Shown: positions 46,224 to 56,849 of the stretch, in pieces | Position numbering within the stretch: the first letter of the stretch is position 1 | Layout of the letters: each line of letters begins with the position of its first letter | Source of the DNA: Solen grandis | Lineage: Eukaryota; Mollusca; Bivalvia; Adapedonta; Solenidae | NCBI GenBank assembly: GCA_021229015.1 | Contig: CM037792.1 | Coordinates: 4,225,136 to 4,289,135, forward strand | Reading direction: 5' to 3' | Length of the DNA stretch: 64,000 nucleotides | Translations under genes and position numbers: made by a program | Notes under the pieces: generated by a model | Told to the model about the DNA's origin: nothing | Seen by the model: the letters and a program-made list of their open reading frames with translations, nothing else | Databases searched by the model: none

Positions 46224-47200
46224 GCTTCTACTCGGGCCACGGCGAAATGAACTGGCGCTATTGATATGAATAATTATAAATGTCATCTTAATTGATTTTA
46301 TTATCTTTTACCCCAATTATTTGTCAGTATGAATTATAAGGAAAACAAGTACCTGTCACGCCCCAACTACCAAAACCAACCCGTGTGTTTTGATTGATGG
46401 ATAAAATTGACGTCAATCTCATAAGTATCGGATTAATTGGATACATGGACGGAACGTCGCAGTGTCGGATTATGTTGAAGATGACAGAAGTACTTCTTGT
46501 GTTGACCCATATTGTAGCTGCCAATCGGATGAACTCTGGGTTTACCCTTGGTGACAGTGTCATCGGATGTGCCCTGTGAGACCGCTTGGAAAATTCTAGT
46601 CTATGAATATTCACTACTCGTTAGAGATCGGAGTCTTTTATAAGACATGCCCAGAAAGAATCAACTATTAAACTAAAATAAGATGCAATATAACATACTC
46701 GGAAAAAAAGCGAAGGAGACCCAATGTACCGAGAATTTGGACATCATTATAGCTTTTTTTTCATGACAATGATAAGACAAGACTAGAATTAAGAACACTT
46801 TTATTTTAATTGAACAGACACATGCGGAGAATTACTGATGTTTATATAATATTTATTTTAATACTTTTTCATGTTTCAACCTTGCTAAATAAGTGTACAT
46901 CAAAGGCTTTATCGTATAACTGTTCTGTGGGTGCAATTTTTGGCGGTTTGGGGCCTAAAATGGTTTAACATATTTTTGCGCATTTAATTTTTGCGGATTT
47001 CTAAAATGAAGTGATACAATTTTTGTCGATTCTTTATTTTTATTTTGTGAACGACTAGATCTTTTTAAAGCATTTTCATATATATTTTATATACATTTAA
47101 TACAAGCATCATTGTTCGCAGAATATGTTTCATGTAAAAATAATGCTAAAAGCATATATTAACGAAAAGATTTAAATTAACTATTTCCTTTACAGCAGTC
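46224..47200. other. Downstream region of the VWA gene model
   Basis: No canonical AATAAA lies within 100 bp of the proposed stop at 46221-46223; the nearest candidates are AATAAT/TATAAA-type variants near 46268-46280. The rest is AT-rich with no recognisable exon or repeat family. Absence of a clear signal lowers confidence in the last exon. Confidence 0.4.
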
Positions 47201-47204
47201 CGAT

Positions 47205-47570
47205 ATCTTGCGTGTTGATTTGGAGAGATCTTCAAATGAATTAATGATATCAACAAATCAGTTGTTGATCTCTACAAAACACTTCAATTGTAGATCTCTT
47301 CAAGTCATTTCTTGATATCATTAATTGAATTATTGGTATCAAGAATTCATTTGTTGATATCTTCAAATCAATTACGGATAAGTATTCATTTCATTTGATT
47401 GTAGATCTCATCAAATCATTTGTTGATATCTCCAAATCATTTGTTGATATCATTAATTCAGTTGAAGATCTCTCCAAATCATGTGTTGATATCTTCAAAT
47501 GATTTTTGATATCAATAATTCATTTGAAGATATCTCTAATTATTTGAAGATATCTTCAAATATGTGAGTT
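47205..47570 (+). repeat. Minisatellite alternating AGATCT and GATATC
   Basis: About a dozen units of 24-36 bp combine gatatcttcaaatcatttgt, tgatatcattaattcaattg and agatctcttcaaatcattt. Palindromic hexamers GATATC and AGATCT recur at roughly regular spacing. It is non-coding, and the units are diverged from each other. Confidence 0.75.
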
Positions 47571-49310
47571 TATGTAGATTTGGCGTTCCATATAAAAGGA
47601 ATGGGCAAATTAACCACATTGTCAGAGAATGTGTAGGTCCTTAGCTTGGCCGAGACCAAAAGCTTTTCTAAGGTTGTAAAATATTGCTTCAGTCAATTAT
47701 TTACATGTAATTATATGGTTATACATGTATATTTTATATGAGGAAGTCATACCATTTGAAAGCTAAAACCTCACAAAGTATTTCAATAGTTTTATTGAAC
47801 CATGCAACAGGGATATTTTCAGTTTCGACGTCGAACCAAAGTCTTTACCACAATGAGTCACCCAATGACATATTGCATTCCTTACATCGATCAAGTTCCG
47901 CTGCAACTGACGCAACTCCGGGTGTCAGGGTCATTTGTAAGGACCCTCTAATGTTCAGCAGCTGGGTGCGCTTCAGTATGATATAACTGGCCTAATATAC
48001 AGAAACAGTTCACTTGATTGCGAGAGATAGTAATGGTGTTTCAGTGGCATGTCGTTAAAAAGTAGTTTGTTTCTGAGGTAGCGCAGCTGACGTCAGAGTG
48101 GCAGCTGACCTTGGCTCTGGCACGATGCCTCCCACAAGGAGTGAGTCAGGCAGTGTTTTCTTCAGGGGGAAAGCTGGTAACCTAAACAACCTGTTTGTGA
48201 ATCTTCATGGCATGATTCTATCACAACAACATCAACAACATAGAATAAAAGTGCAAAAACAGGAGGGGTCCTACTAGAAGCATGTGTGGATCTAGAGGAG
48301 TGGGGATAGAGGGTTATCGCCTCCTCCCTGGGAATTAGCTATTCTAATAATAGTAAATCTGAAAAAAAAGTAGAGGAAAAAGTCAAGAAACACCACCCCC
48401 GCCCCCACACACGTGCGGCAATTTTCATAGATTTTCTTGGAGCCCCCCCCCCCCCCTCCCCTCCCCTCATAGCTGGCCAACATGGGAAGATTCTTTATAA
48501 TTGCTGTATTACCGGGGGTAACACCACCTTAAAAATGAAATAGGAAATGTCTTGTATTAGATATAAAATTATAATGACTAGTGCTTGTGCACTGTGTTTC
48601 TCTAATACATGCGCCAAATTATGGGCTTCTAAGTATAATGTATAGACGAATAAAGTGTGAGAAAGAATAGATAATAAAAAGGGATTAGAAATAGTTTTCA
48701 GCAGAGGTTTTTAATTTTTTGACTAAATAAAAAAATACCAGATCAGTTACAAAATGAACTATTCAAAAATTTAAAATAACGTTATTTCAGCATTGTAGAT
48801 ATACTCCTAGTTAAGGTTCAGAAACACATTGATAGTATCATTTTGTGTGACCAATATAATAGGCATTCTGTCTGTTTCGAAAGTCTTGAAATTTCATAGG
48901 AAATCAAATTGGGCTAGTAAGTCCGCCCCATATCCAACTCCGAAAATCGTTCGGAGTTATCCGGAAATAAGCGAAGAGATACAGTTTTGATTTGAATAAT
49001 AATCTGAGAAATAATAGACTTTTGTCTGGAACGTTCTGAAATCTTTCACATGTATTGATTAATGGCTTTAGCAACTTCATCAAAGCGGATCAGTTTCCAA
49101 GACGGCATTTCGGGTCTTTAAGGTCAGACAAAGGGTTCTAAGATGACACTAATGCCGTGATCAGCTGACATGATGGACAGATCACGTGGTCAATTATTTC
49201 GTATTTGGCATTGGCTATGCAGTTTGGTCTGGTTCCAGAGGTGGAAACATTACAAATAGAGATCGAAGTCTGGCCAGTCGTCCGACAGACAAAAAACTAG
49301 AATCTAGCAA
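47571..49310. other. Intergenic region upstream of the WAP-like gene
   Basis: The region contains a C run at 48444-48457 and a plus-strand frame at 47738-47986, whose translation (ATDATPGVRVICKDPLM and neighbours) looks like a repeat-derived frame on one strand or the other. No domain or splice context was recognised. Confidence 0.35.
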
Positions 49311-49313
49311 TAA

Positions 49314-49349
<36 letters not shown>

Positions 49350-49367
49350 TGTGTGTGTGTGTGTGTA
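49314..49367 (+). repeat. (GA)n(GT)n compound microsatellite
   Basis: About 17 GA units are followed by about nine GT units. It lies roughly 350 bp upstream of the TATA box of the WAP-like gene. Confidence 0.85.
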
Positions 49368-49713
49368 AAGATGTAAGTTCGTGTATATATATGACGTTCG
49401 TACACACGTGTAAATGTTTGTTTGTATAGTATAGCAGATATCCCATCAGAAACAACACTAGTCTAGCCACTAGGCTAAGAAAAAAAAGTAATTTGTGGCA
49501 GAAAACAATTTGTGATGTTTTTCTGGCCTGTCTGCAATACGGGGTCCATCTTCAATGCAGTGTGAAAAAAAAAAAAAACTAGCCCGGCAGACGTCCAATA
49601 ATTCAATGATCAGACTTGTGACCAGTCTATGACAACGCGTGCTACCAGCAGCAGTAGAGGCTGCACGCTGCTTCTGTTTAGCCACCCCGTGACCCTTACC
49701 GGTTTTGACCGCA

Positions 49714-49720
49714 TATAAAT
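49714..49720 (+). promoter_or_regulatory. TATA box of the WAP/poly-Asp/Lys-rich gene
   Basis: TATAAAT lies 89 bp upstream of the start codon at 49809, so the transcript should start near 49745 with a leader of about 65 nt. Placement and consensus resemble those of the IGFBP-like gene. Confidence 0.6.
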
Positions 49721-49808
49721 GAGCTCTGCACGCAGACGACCTGTTGTTTGGCAAGGTGGAACAGTGGAGTAAACCGAGGAGTGAATACAAGGGTGGACAA
49801 AGGAAAGG

Positions 49809-52800
49809 ATGGACATGAAGTGTCTGCACGTGATAGTGTTGTGTCTGGTGGCCCACAGTCTGGCAGGTAGGCACTTTTCTACCTGTTTAAACATAATATG
49901 TGATAGAAAACTGAACTCAAGGTCATCAGTCTCTTGAGTCTATATTTTTAACTTTCACTTTTAAACTTTTTTTCATATTTTAACTCGGACCAAAGGTTCT
50001 GAAATTCTAAATTTTCATTTTATTTTTTTATAAAGAATAAAATAAAAAAAAATAAACTCTGTAAATTATAACGACTTAATACATCTTGAGTCTGAGTTTC
50101 AAATATATTAGGTAAACTAAAGAGGTAGAGGAATTAGTCTCCGGATGAATCATTATAATAATTTACATTGTAGAAGTATACTTGATGATAAAATGAAATT
50201 ACAACAAATTGTTTGCATGAATATTGTGTTCTATTTTTATTCCGTTTATGTGATTGGGGATTTTAATAATTATACTTTATGATAGAATGAAATTAAATAT
50301 TTGCATGTGTATTGTTTTCTTTTTTAATCCTGTTATGTGACTGGGGATTTACTGTATTTCATAAATTAATTTAAAACTTAGTTTAAGTAATGGAATTAAT
50401 CCAATTCAAAGAACACTCCAATATGATATTAAAATTAATGTATGATCACATTCTATCATTCCTATTTTTGCGAATATTAAAAAAAAATCCTAAATTTATG
50501 TAAATTGTTACACTGCCAACAAACAATAATTATTATATACACGCACAAGTCATTTGTTTACACATATGTTTATTTAACCCTTTCCCTCATATAGACTCAT
50601 TTTGACGCACTCAATAGGTACCACATAAAGCCTGATCTGCAGAAAACCACAGTTAAACCTTACCAAATTTAATTGTAAAATCCTCATTACCAGACCACTG
50701 AGGAGCAGCGAACAACATAAAACCTGATCAGCCTGCGAGTTACTCGCAGGCTGATCTGGTTTTATGCTGTTCGCATAGGTCTTTTCATGGTTTCCTCTAT
50801 GAGGGAAAGGGTTAAGTAGGTAAAACCGAGTGATAAAATGCTTTCCAGAGTATTCAAATATTACTTAGCGCCGAGTGAGGTTGGCAGGATTGGAACCAGA
50901 CATGCCATGATACTTGCAAAAGCCTAAAAACTTTAAATTGTCCATTTTCTCAAAATAAAAAAAAGACAAGCAGGTTTTAAATTCACCAGTAATACTTCAA
51001 TATCAGGGGCGAATCTCTTCATTCTTGTTTATCTAATAAAATATGCAAATATTTCATTTCTTAACCAATAATGTTAGTTCTAAAGGTCATTGTAACAACG
51101 AGTATTTCATCAGTAAGGCGGAGCTTTTACTTCCAAAAGGGGTTTCCGTTGCCGAGTAGTATCTGATTTAGTCTCCTCAAGTTCATCACCGCTGGGGGCT
51201 TGAGTCCCGGTTTGGCCACTCCTATTTATAGACCCCTACCGGCATCGTTTGCACAACGTCCGTCCGTCCGTCAGTCACACACACACACGCGCGCGCGCGT
51301 TTTCTGGGCTTTTTTTTTCTTGCAGATATTGATCTAATATTTGGTATGTCAGTCTACCACCATGAGTTACAGATCAAGTTCGAGTTTCGTTCCGGTCTAC
51401 TTATTTATGACGAAATTACGGGACTCATAAATTTCTTAAAATAGCAGTTTTCCGGACTTTTTTTTGATATTTATTGTCGCTGACTTTCATCAAAAGTATT
51501 GATAAAAATAACTTGTTTGCAGCGTATAGAGGGACGGGGGTTCTTCGTTCTCTGTTTGCCAGTAGGGGACTTAGTATTGTCTAAGCAATACTTTCAGAAT
51601 GCTTGTTCCTATGAGAAAACTTTCCGGGTGGCTATAGCTGTAGGAAGGTTCTGTGGTCTCCCTCAGCCTGTTATTAGCTGGACGTCACTTTAAACCTTAA
51701 ATACGGTCGTAGCAATGGTAAAGTCCTACACAACAACTGACTTGTGAATTTTAGTTTAATTCAGACATAAAAACTATCACGAAATAAAATGAAACTGTGA
51801 AATTGTAAGATGAAAATTAGAATTAAGAGAGAACTATTTGAATTGTAAGATGAAAATTAGAATTAAGAGAGAACTATTTGAATTGTAAGATGAAAATTAG
51901 AATTAAGAGAGAACTATTTGAATTGTATATATATACATGTAAAACAATTTGCAACTTAAATGATTGGAGGCAAAGCAGTTATGATAGTAACGTCTAATTC
52001 CAAAACAACAATGAACACATTTTCTCAAAATAGGCATTTTCTTTCAAATCATTTTCATTTTTTTCTCAAAAAGTAGTCGATAATGGAGAAAATAACAATC
52101 ATATCATTGTTTACTTTGTAGTCTAAGCTTTATGCAATGACTTTCATTTGTGCATGAAATTGTAGATGAAATGAAAAAAAAAATCTCAAAATTCATACGC
52201 AAATTTGCAAGGGATGCGTACTTCATGTACTGTATTATAATGTATTGCAGAGGACAAGCCGGGGTCCTGCCCGCTGGTTTCCGGAAATAATGAGACAGGG
52301 CTGGTGACCGGCAGCTGCCAGGGAGACAAGGACTGTCCCGGAAACCAGAAGTGCTGTGGGAGTGTGTGCTCTTCACCAGGTTAGTACCTGTCACTCACAT
52401 TCAATCTATCGCCAGAGAACCAGAAACTACCTTTCAACCTTGATCTGGAAAGTTACTGTATTGCCAAAAGAACAAAGCGATGTTTCATTCAAATTTTGTA
52501 TTAGTCATCGTTAGTATTTTAATCTTTATGGAATGTATCGCAAGCGACGCAAGCGCTGCTATATATCGATACAATTCAAAACACAAACGATAACAAATTC
52601 GTACGCCATATAGCTTTACCTTTGACCTTGCGTTATGGAACCGCCTCTCGTTAGATTGACAGTACACGTGATTTCAGTCTTAACAATATATTTGACAGAT
52701 AACACTAAAATATTTAGTGTGTTTAGTTATGTTTTGTTTTTATTTATTCCAGAATGCGAGAATGGAACAGTACCGATCATGTGCCTCGTCGACCCGTGCT

Positions 52801-54785
52801 TTCTGGCCACGTGCAATGACCTCCCAGATGCAGTCTGCTTGTAAGAACACCGCCTTTTTATTTTTGATTGCATGAAAGTTATATTGTTATAAAAACCATC
52901 TAACTTTCACATATGACAATGTAATTAGTCTTCTTACAAAACCCTGATAAGTTATAGTAAAAAACACGGTAACTATCATTTCTTTATTTAAGTCTTCGAG
53001 CCGGAAATTATACCGACATTGAAATGAATGAAGGAATACTTTTGTTAATTTGAATTTTTTTACTGAAGACTGGACGTAAAAATCCAAAAAATAAACAACA
53101 GAACAGTTATTATATGTCCATTTAAGAAGTTTATTTTACCGAACGCCACCCTTCAAAGTATTGGGTGCTTAATAGAGTAGTGGTAACGCACTTCGCTTTC
53201 CACTCGGGTTCGTTTCCTGGTCACGTACGTGAGAGGGTACAGTAGTCGCCCGTCTAAGTACGTGCATTTTCTCCGGGATCTCCGGTTTCTCCCACAATAA
53301 TGACACATACGCCGCCATCAGAGCCACCAAGAGTGATTAATATAACTTGTTTCGTAATCAGATGTAAAATAATTTAAGTTTAAATCAAAACTAAGGTTTT
53401 TATCACTTGTTTAAAATAAAACAGGTTGATGGAAGTAGTCATGTTTGTTTATTCTTAATAAAGAGATGGTATTGCCTGTAATACCTAAGTTTTTATAATA
53501 TGGCCAGTGGTGAATGTATATACTAGTATAACATTGTTACTGGAAGTTATGTCATTACCAGCGCCTTGCCATTGTTGGCAGAAAAATACTAACAACATAA
53601 TATTGACTACTTGATTTTGATTTCGGTTTCAAATTATAAAAATAAACACTTTCCTCTCGCATTTCATTTTAGCTTGGTACTGAGCACTTATTTCACTCTC
53701 TACGAAGAAATCATGACTTTGTTAGACCGGTGTCCATATTTTACAGTTTGTGATTTTTTTTCATGGCACTCTTACTTTGAGAAGATATATCATGTTATTT
53801 TTAGACCGGTGCTCAATTTAATACACTTTGCGAGGATATATCGTTTCGTAAGACAGGCGCTCTTATTTTACACTTTGTGAAGCTCTTGTCTTGCACGTTG
53901 TGAAGATATATCATGATCTTGTTAGACCGGTGCTTTTACACTTTGTTAATATATATCATGCTCTTTTTAGACAGGTGCTCATATTTTACACTTTGAGAAT
54001 ATTTTTCTTTTAAAAATCATGCTCTTTTTAGACTGGTGCTCATATTTTACTCTTTGTTAATATATATCATGCTCTTTTTAGACTGGTGCTCATATTTTAC
54101 TTTTTGTTAATATATATCATGCTCTTTTTCCTTGTTTTACACTTTTTGAAGATATATCACGATCCTGTTAGGCCTTTGCTCATACTTCACACTTTGTTAA
54201 TATATATCATTCTCTTGTTAGACCGGGGGCCCGGCGTGGCAGAGAGGTTACAGTCGTGGACTACAAATCTCTCAGCCCCTCACCACTGTGGGTTCGAATC
54301 CCGGTAGGGACATCGGATTTTTCATGTGAGGAAGCCTTCTAGCTGGCTTGCGGTAGGTCGGTGGTTCTACCCGGGTACCTCTGTGTACTCGGGGTCTTCC
54401 TCCACCTGTAATTAGCTGGACGTCGCTATATGATTGAAATACTATCGCAGCGACGGTAAACCCCAATACACCACACTTGTAAGACCGGTGCCCTTACTTT
54501 ACTATTTTAGGAGATATATCGTGATTTTGCTAGATTGGTGCTCTTAATTCAGCCCCGAACCTTGCTCGGAATCATGTGAGGTGGTCTGGATGTTGGAGGG
54601 AGAGAACGTGACCGCTGACTGCTTTGGCGGGGACAGCAGTGCCGGCGATGACGACAACGACGACCTCGAACTGATTGACGACTCTGCTGATGAGGTTGAT
54701 GATGAGAGCAATTTGGATGAAGAAACAATGGACGTTGATGAAGACAATGGCGACGACGGCAGCAACGATAATGCCGATGACGACA

Positions 54786-54824
<39 letters not shown>

Positions 54825-56559
54825 ATGATGATGACGATGATGATGAAGACGAATATAGGTTTGTAACAATCACATTTCTTTTTAGTGAAACGTCGGCTTT
54901 TTAACTTTATTTCAAATTATTAAAATACTGCTAGTTTGCTGTTGTCTGACTGACTCACAAAAATACTGCTGTTTAATCTTGCTTAACCAGCTCGGAACGT
55001 GGGATTTATATATTTGGCTTTCCTTTCTGGTTGGTAGTGTTACCTATTGTTAAAAAAGCACCCCAATTTAAAGAAAAAACGAAACAATAACCTAGATACC
55101 CACGTAGTACAACCGCAAACCAGAAATCATTTTTTATGGATGGTCCAATCTTAGATGATGGTGCTGATCATTATCTTGTAAGTGAGTAAATTCCTTGTCG
55201 TTTTTTGTGCATAATCTGTATTTCGACTTATGGAAGGCCGATGCACCATGCCAATTTGAGGGCTTTGTGCACAACTGAGGTAAATACATATACACATGTA
55301 TATAAATAAGCAGCTACCCTGGTTTGGCACCAGTTCCCAAAATTGCTAAATTCTAGATAAACCATAGTCGCCATAATGTCCTCGCGGTATGTGTGTGTAA
55401 TTGTGTCAGGTCGTCCGGAGATGCTTGTCCGGGCTGTAACTTACACATGGATGGCAGGATTTTCAAATAACGTAGCAGTCACAGAGACGAATTGTCGCAC
55501 ACAAGAAATGGTTCTCTAGCTCAAATGTCAAGGTCACACTTTGAGTTGAGAGGCCATGGTGATAGATCTGCTTATCCAGTCTGTAACTTAGACATGGATC
55601 GCAGGATTTCCAAATAAATAGGCAGTATTGTTTGTCTTACTGAGACGAAGTGTCGTGCGCAAGAGTTGGGTCCCCAGTTCCAAGGTCAAGGTCACATTCA
55701 GAGGAGGAAATATCATGTTTATTGATTTGCGTGTGCAGTCTGTAACTAAAACTCTGATCCAAGGATTTTCAAATAATTTGGCAGTAATGTTTGCCCCAGT
55801 GTCACGCATAAGTGTTGGGTTCATTGTTCTATGGTCAATGTCACACTTAAATGTGAAGGTCATGGCGCTGAATGAGACAATGAGTCGCACCAAAGAGTTG
55901 GCTCCATGGTCAAGGTCACACTTAGAGGTGAAAGGTGCACCTAGGCCACGGGCTCGACATATACATGCCAATAATTAATATGTGTATTGTTTTAGCGATG
56001 TATATAATTTGAATTTGCCATTAACTATTTTTGACTTGACTTTAATATTAAACAAGTTGTACACTATCAAATATATGGGTGTTGAAATATATTCATATAA
56101 CTCCGTTCATTATATACACTTACCATACATTACCATTATGCTTTTAATAGGAAAATAACGAAAGCTGACAAGAAAGCACAAAGGAAAACCAAAAAGAAGG
56201 CGTGGTTGGCGAAAAAACTTGCTGCGAGAAAAGCCAAAAAAGCCGCTAAGTCAGAAAAGAACAATCTCAGGGATCAAAAGAAGAAAAATAGAAAACTCGG
56301 TAAAATCGAAAAGAAGGCTGAAAAACAGCGTGCTAAACAGCAGAGGAGGGCTGGAAAAAAAGCGAAAAAAACTGACAAGGAAAACAAGAAGCTGACAGCT
56401 GCAGAAAGGAAAGCTCAGCGAAAAGGTGCATGGAAAGCTAGAAAAGAAAACAAAGAGATCAGAAAAGCTGAAAAGACCAACAGAAAATTTGCCAGGCAAC
56501 AGGCAAGAAACAACCGGAAGGATGGCAGAAATAATAGGAGAAATAACATCAGAGGATAG
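49809..56559 (+). CDS. Secreted WAP-like protein with poly-Asp domain and Lys/Arg-rich tail
   Basis: The exons are 49809-49866, 52251-52379, 52753-52840, 54553-54858 and 56151-56559. All have GT/AG borders and continuous phase, summing to 990 nt (329 residues plus stop). Residues 1-19 are a signal peptide. Residues 20-64 form a WAP-like four-disulfide-core module (KPGSCPL, then CQGDKDCPGNQKCCGSVC) lacking the usual second Cys. Residues 64-115 form a second Cys-rich module (CLVDPCFLATC). The mature Cys total is 14. Residues 119-193 are 65% Asp/Glu and include 19 Asp in a row. Residues 194-329, all from the last exon, are 44% Lys/Arg with almost no hydrophobic residues. Acidic and basic low-complexity domains joined to WAP modules are known among mollusc shell-matrix proteins, so binding of calcium carbonate and matrix assembly is the best guess. 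The exact architecture is not one recognised here. Other options are antimicrobial or protease-inhibitor roles. Confidence 0.9.
50575..50814. mobile_element. Foldback MITE, copy 2 (intron 1 of the WAP-like gene)
   Basis: This is nearly identical to the element at 12551-12790: terminal taaccctttccctcatata and atgagggaaagggtta, central hairpin stems at 50708-50739 and 50743-50774 with a TTA loop. It lies inside intron 1. When transcribed, the hairpin would form a stem of about 32 bp in the pre-mRNA. Confidence 0.9.
51150..51740 (+). repeat. SINE-A relic in two pieces
   Basis: A decayed head lies at 51150-51235 (gtttccgttgccgagtagta, cgctgggggcttgagtcccg). A body/tail fragment lies at about 51600-51740 (ctgttattagctggacgtca, cggtcgtagcaatggtaaag). 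The sequence between them has an acacgcgcgcgcgcg-type microsatellite at about 51280-51300 and unrelated DNA, so the two pieces may be separate insertions. Confidence 0.5.
51801..51920 (+). repeat. Three exact copies of a 40-bp unit
   Basis: The unit starts aattgtaagatgaaaattag and ends gagaactatttg. It occurs at 51801-51840, 51841-51880 and 51881-51920 without a single difference, then breaks off at aattgtatat. It lies in intron 1 of the WAP-like gene. Perfect identity suggests very recent expansion. Confidence 0.95.
53163..53410 (+). repeat. SINE-C copy (intron 3 of the WAP-like gene)
   Basis: The copy matches 32143-32370: aatagagtagtggtaacgca, cttcgctttccactcgggtt, cgtttcctggtcacgtacgt, gtacagtagtcgcccgtcta, atctccggtttctcccacaa and acacatacgccgccatcaga. 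It is moderately diverged. Confidence 0.7.
53700..54545 (+). repeat. Minisatellite running up to the poly-Asp exon, split by a SINE
   Basis: About ten units of 50-75 bp carry ttagaccggtgctcatattt and tacactttgtgaagatatat or catgctctttttagactggt. The array is interrupted by a SINE-A at about 54225-54470 and then resumes with aagaccggtgcccttacttt and agatatatcgtgattttgct. It ends at the acceptor of the exon 54553-54858, so the polypyrimidine tract of that exon is part of the repeat (ttggtgctcttaattcag). Confidence 0.85.
54225..54470 (+). mobile_element. SINE-A, full length
   Basis: This is the reference copy of SINE-A. The head is ggggcccggcgtggcagaga, ggttacagtcgtggactaca; the B-box-like block is gtgggttcgaatcccggtag. 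The body is ttttcatgtgaggaagcctt, gcttgcggtaggtcggtggt, ctacccgggtacctctgtgt, tagctggacgtcgctatatg, and the end is gcgacggtaaaccccaatac. The host repeat has agaccgg directly on both sides, a plausible target-site duplication. Confidence 0.9.
55430..55965 (+). repeat. About 150-bp degenerate tandem repeat (intron 4)
   Basis: Three to four units share a ctgtaacttaga(c/a)atggatcgcaggattt-like start, an aaataa(t/c)ttggcagtaatg block, a gagacgaagtgtcg(t/c) block and a caaggtcaaggtcacactt end. Anchor positions are near 55434, 55579 and 55738. Long open frames on both strands come from the periodicity. Confidence 0.7.
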
Positions 56560-56824
56560 ATAGAAGTGTCGTTTGTCGGTAGACCGCTGGTTCAGAAGCT
56601 TCAATGAATCAGTTGTACTGTTTGTAGTTGTACATTGACATTGGACATTCCGCTCATATGGCGCTCCAGTAGGCGTCAATGGTCGATCTTTTTTTTTTTT
56701 CACTGTCCGTTGGGACTTTGTCTTGCATATGTCTCAAACGCCTATTTACGTTGTTTTATTTTTCTTAACTTTAAATGAAAGTAGAGTTTTTCATGTCACA
56801 TATTGAAAATAATGCGTGAACTTT

Positions 56825-56830
56825 AATAAA
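56825..56830 (+). terminator. Polyadenylation signal of the WAP-like gene
   Basis: A canonical AATAAA lies 266 bp downstream of the stop codon at 56557-56559, giving a 3' UTR of about 290 nt. T-rich sequence follows. Confidence 0.6.
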
Positions 56831-56849
56831 TTCTCTAAGTCTATACGAT

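Noticed and set aside
47205..47570. CRISPR-like or regularly spaced array
   Set aside because: Spacers are variants of the repeat itself, unit length is irregular and the genome is eukaryotic.
47738..47986. 82-codon plus-strand frame as a downstream exon of the VWA gene
   Set aside because: Its translation does not resemble an A domain or the later part of the family, and phase and acceptor do not fit.
54544..54873. Minus-strand open frame rich in Ser (and another rich in His/Arg) over the poly-Asp exon
   Set aside because: They are reverse translations of the GAT/GAC tract; the plus-strand exon has splice sites, phase and domain context.
55588..55978. Frames of 116-127 codons on both strands
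   Set aside because: They come from the 150-bp intronic tandem repeat and are open on both strands.
56251..56703. 150-codon minus-strand frame with many Phe/Ser
   Set aside because: It is the antisense of the Lys-rich terminal exon, where AAA/AAG codons read as Phe/Leu on the other strand.
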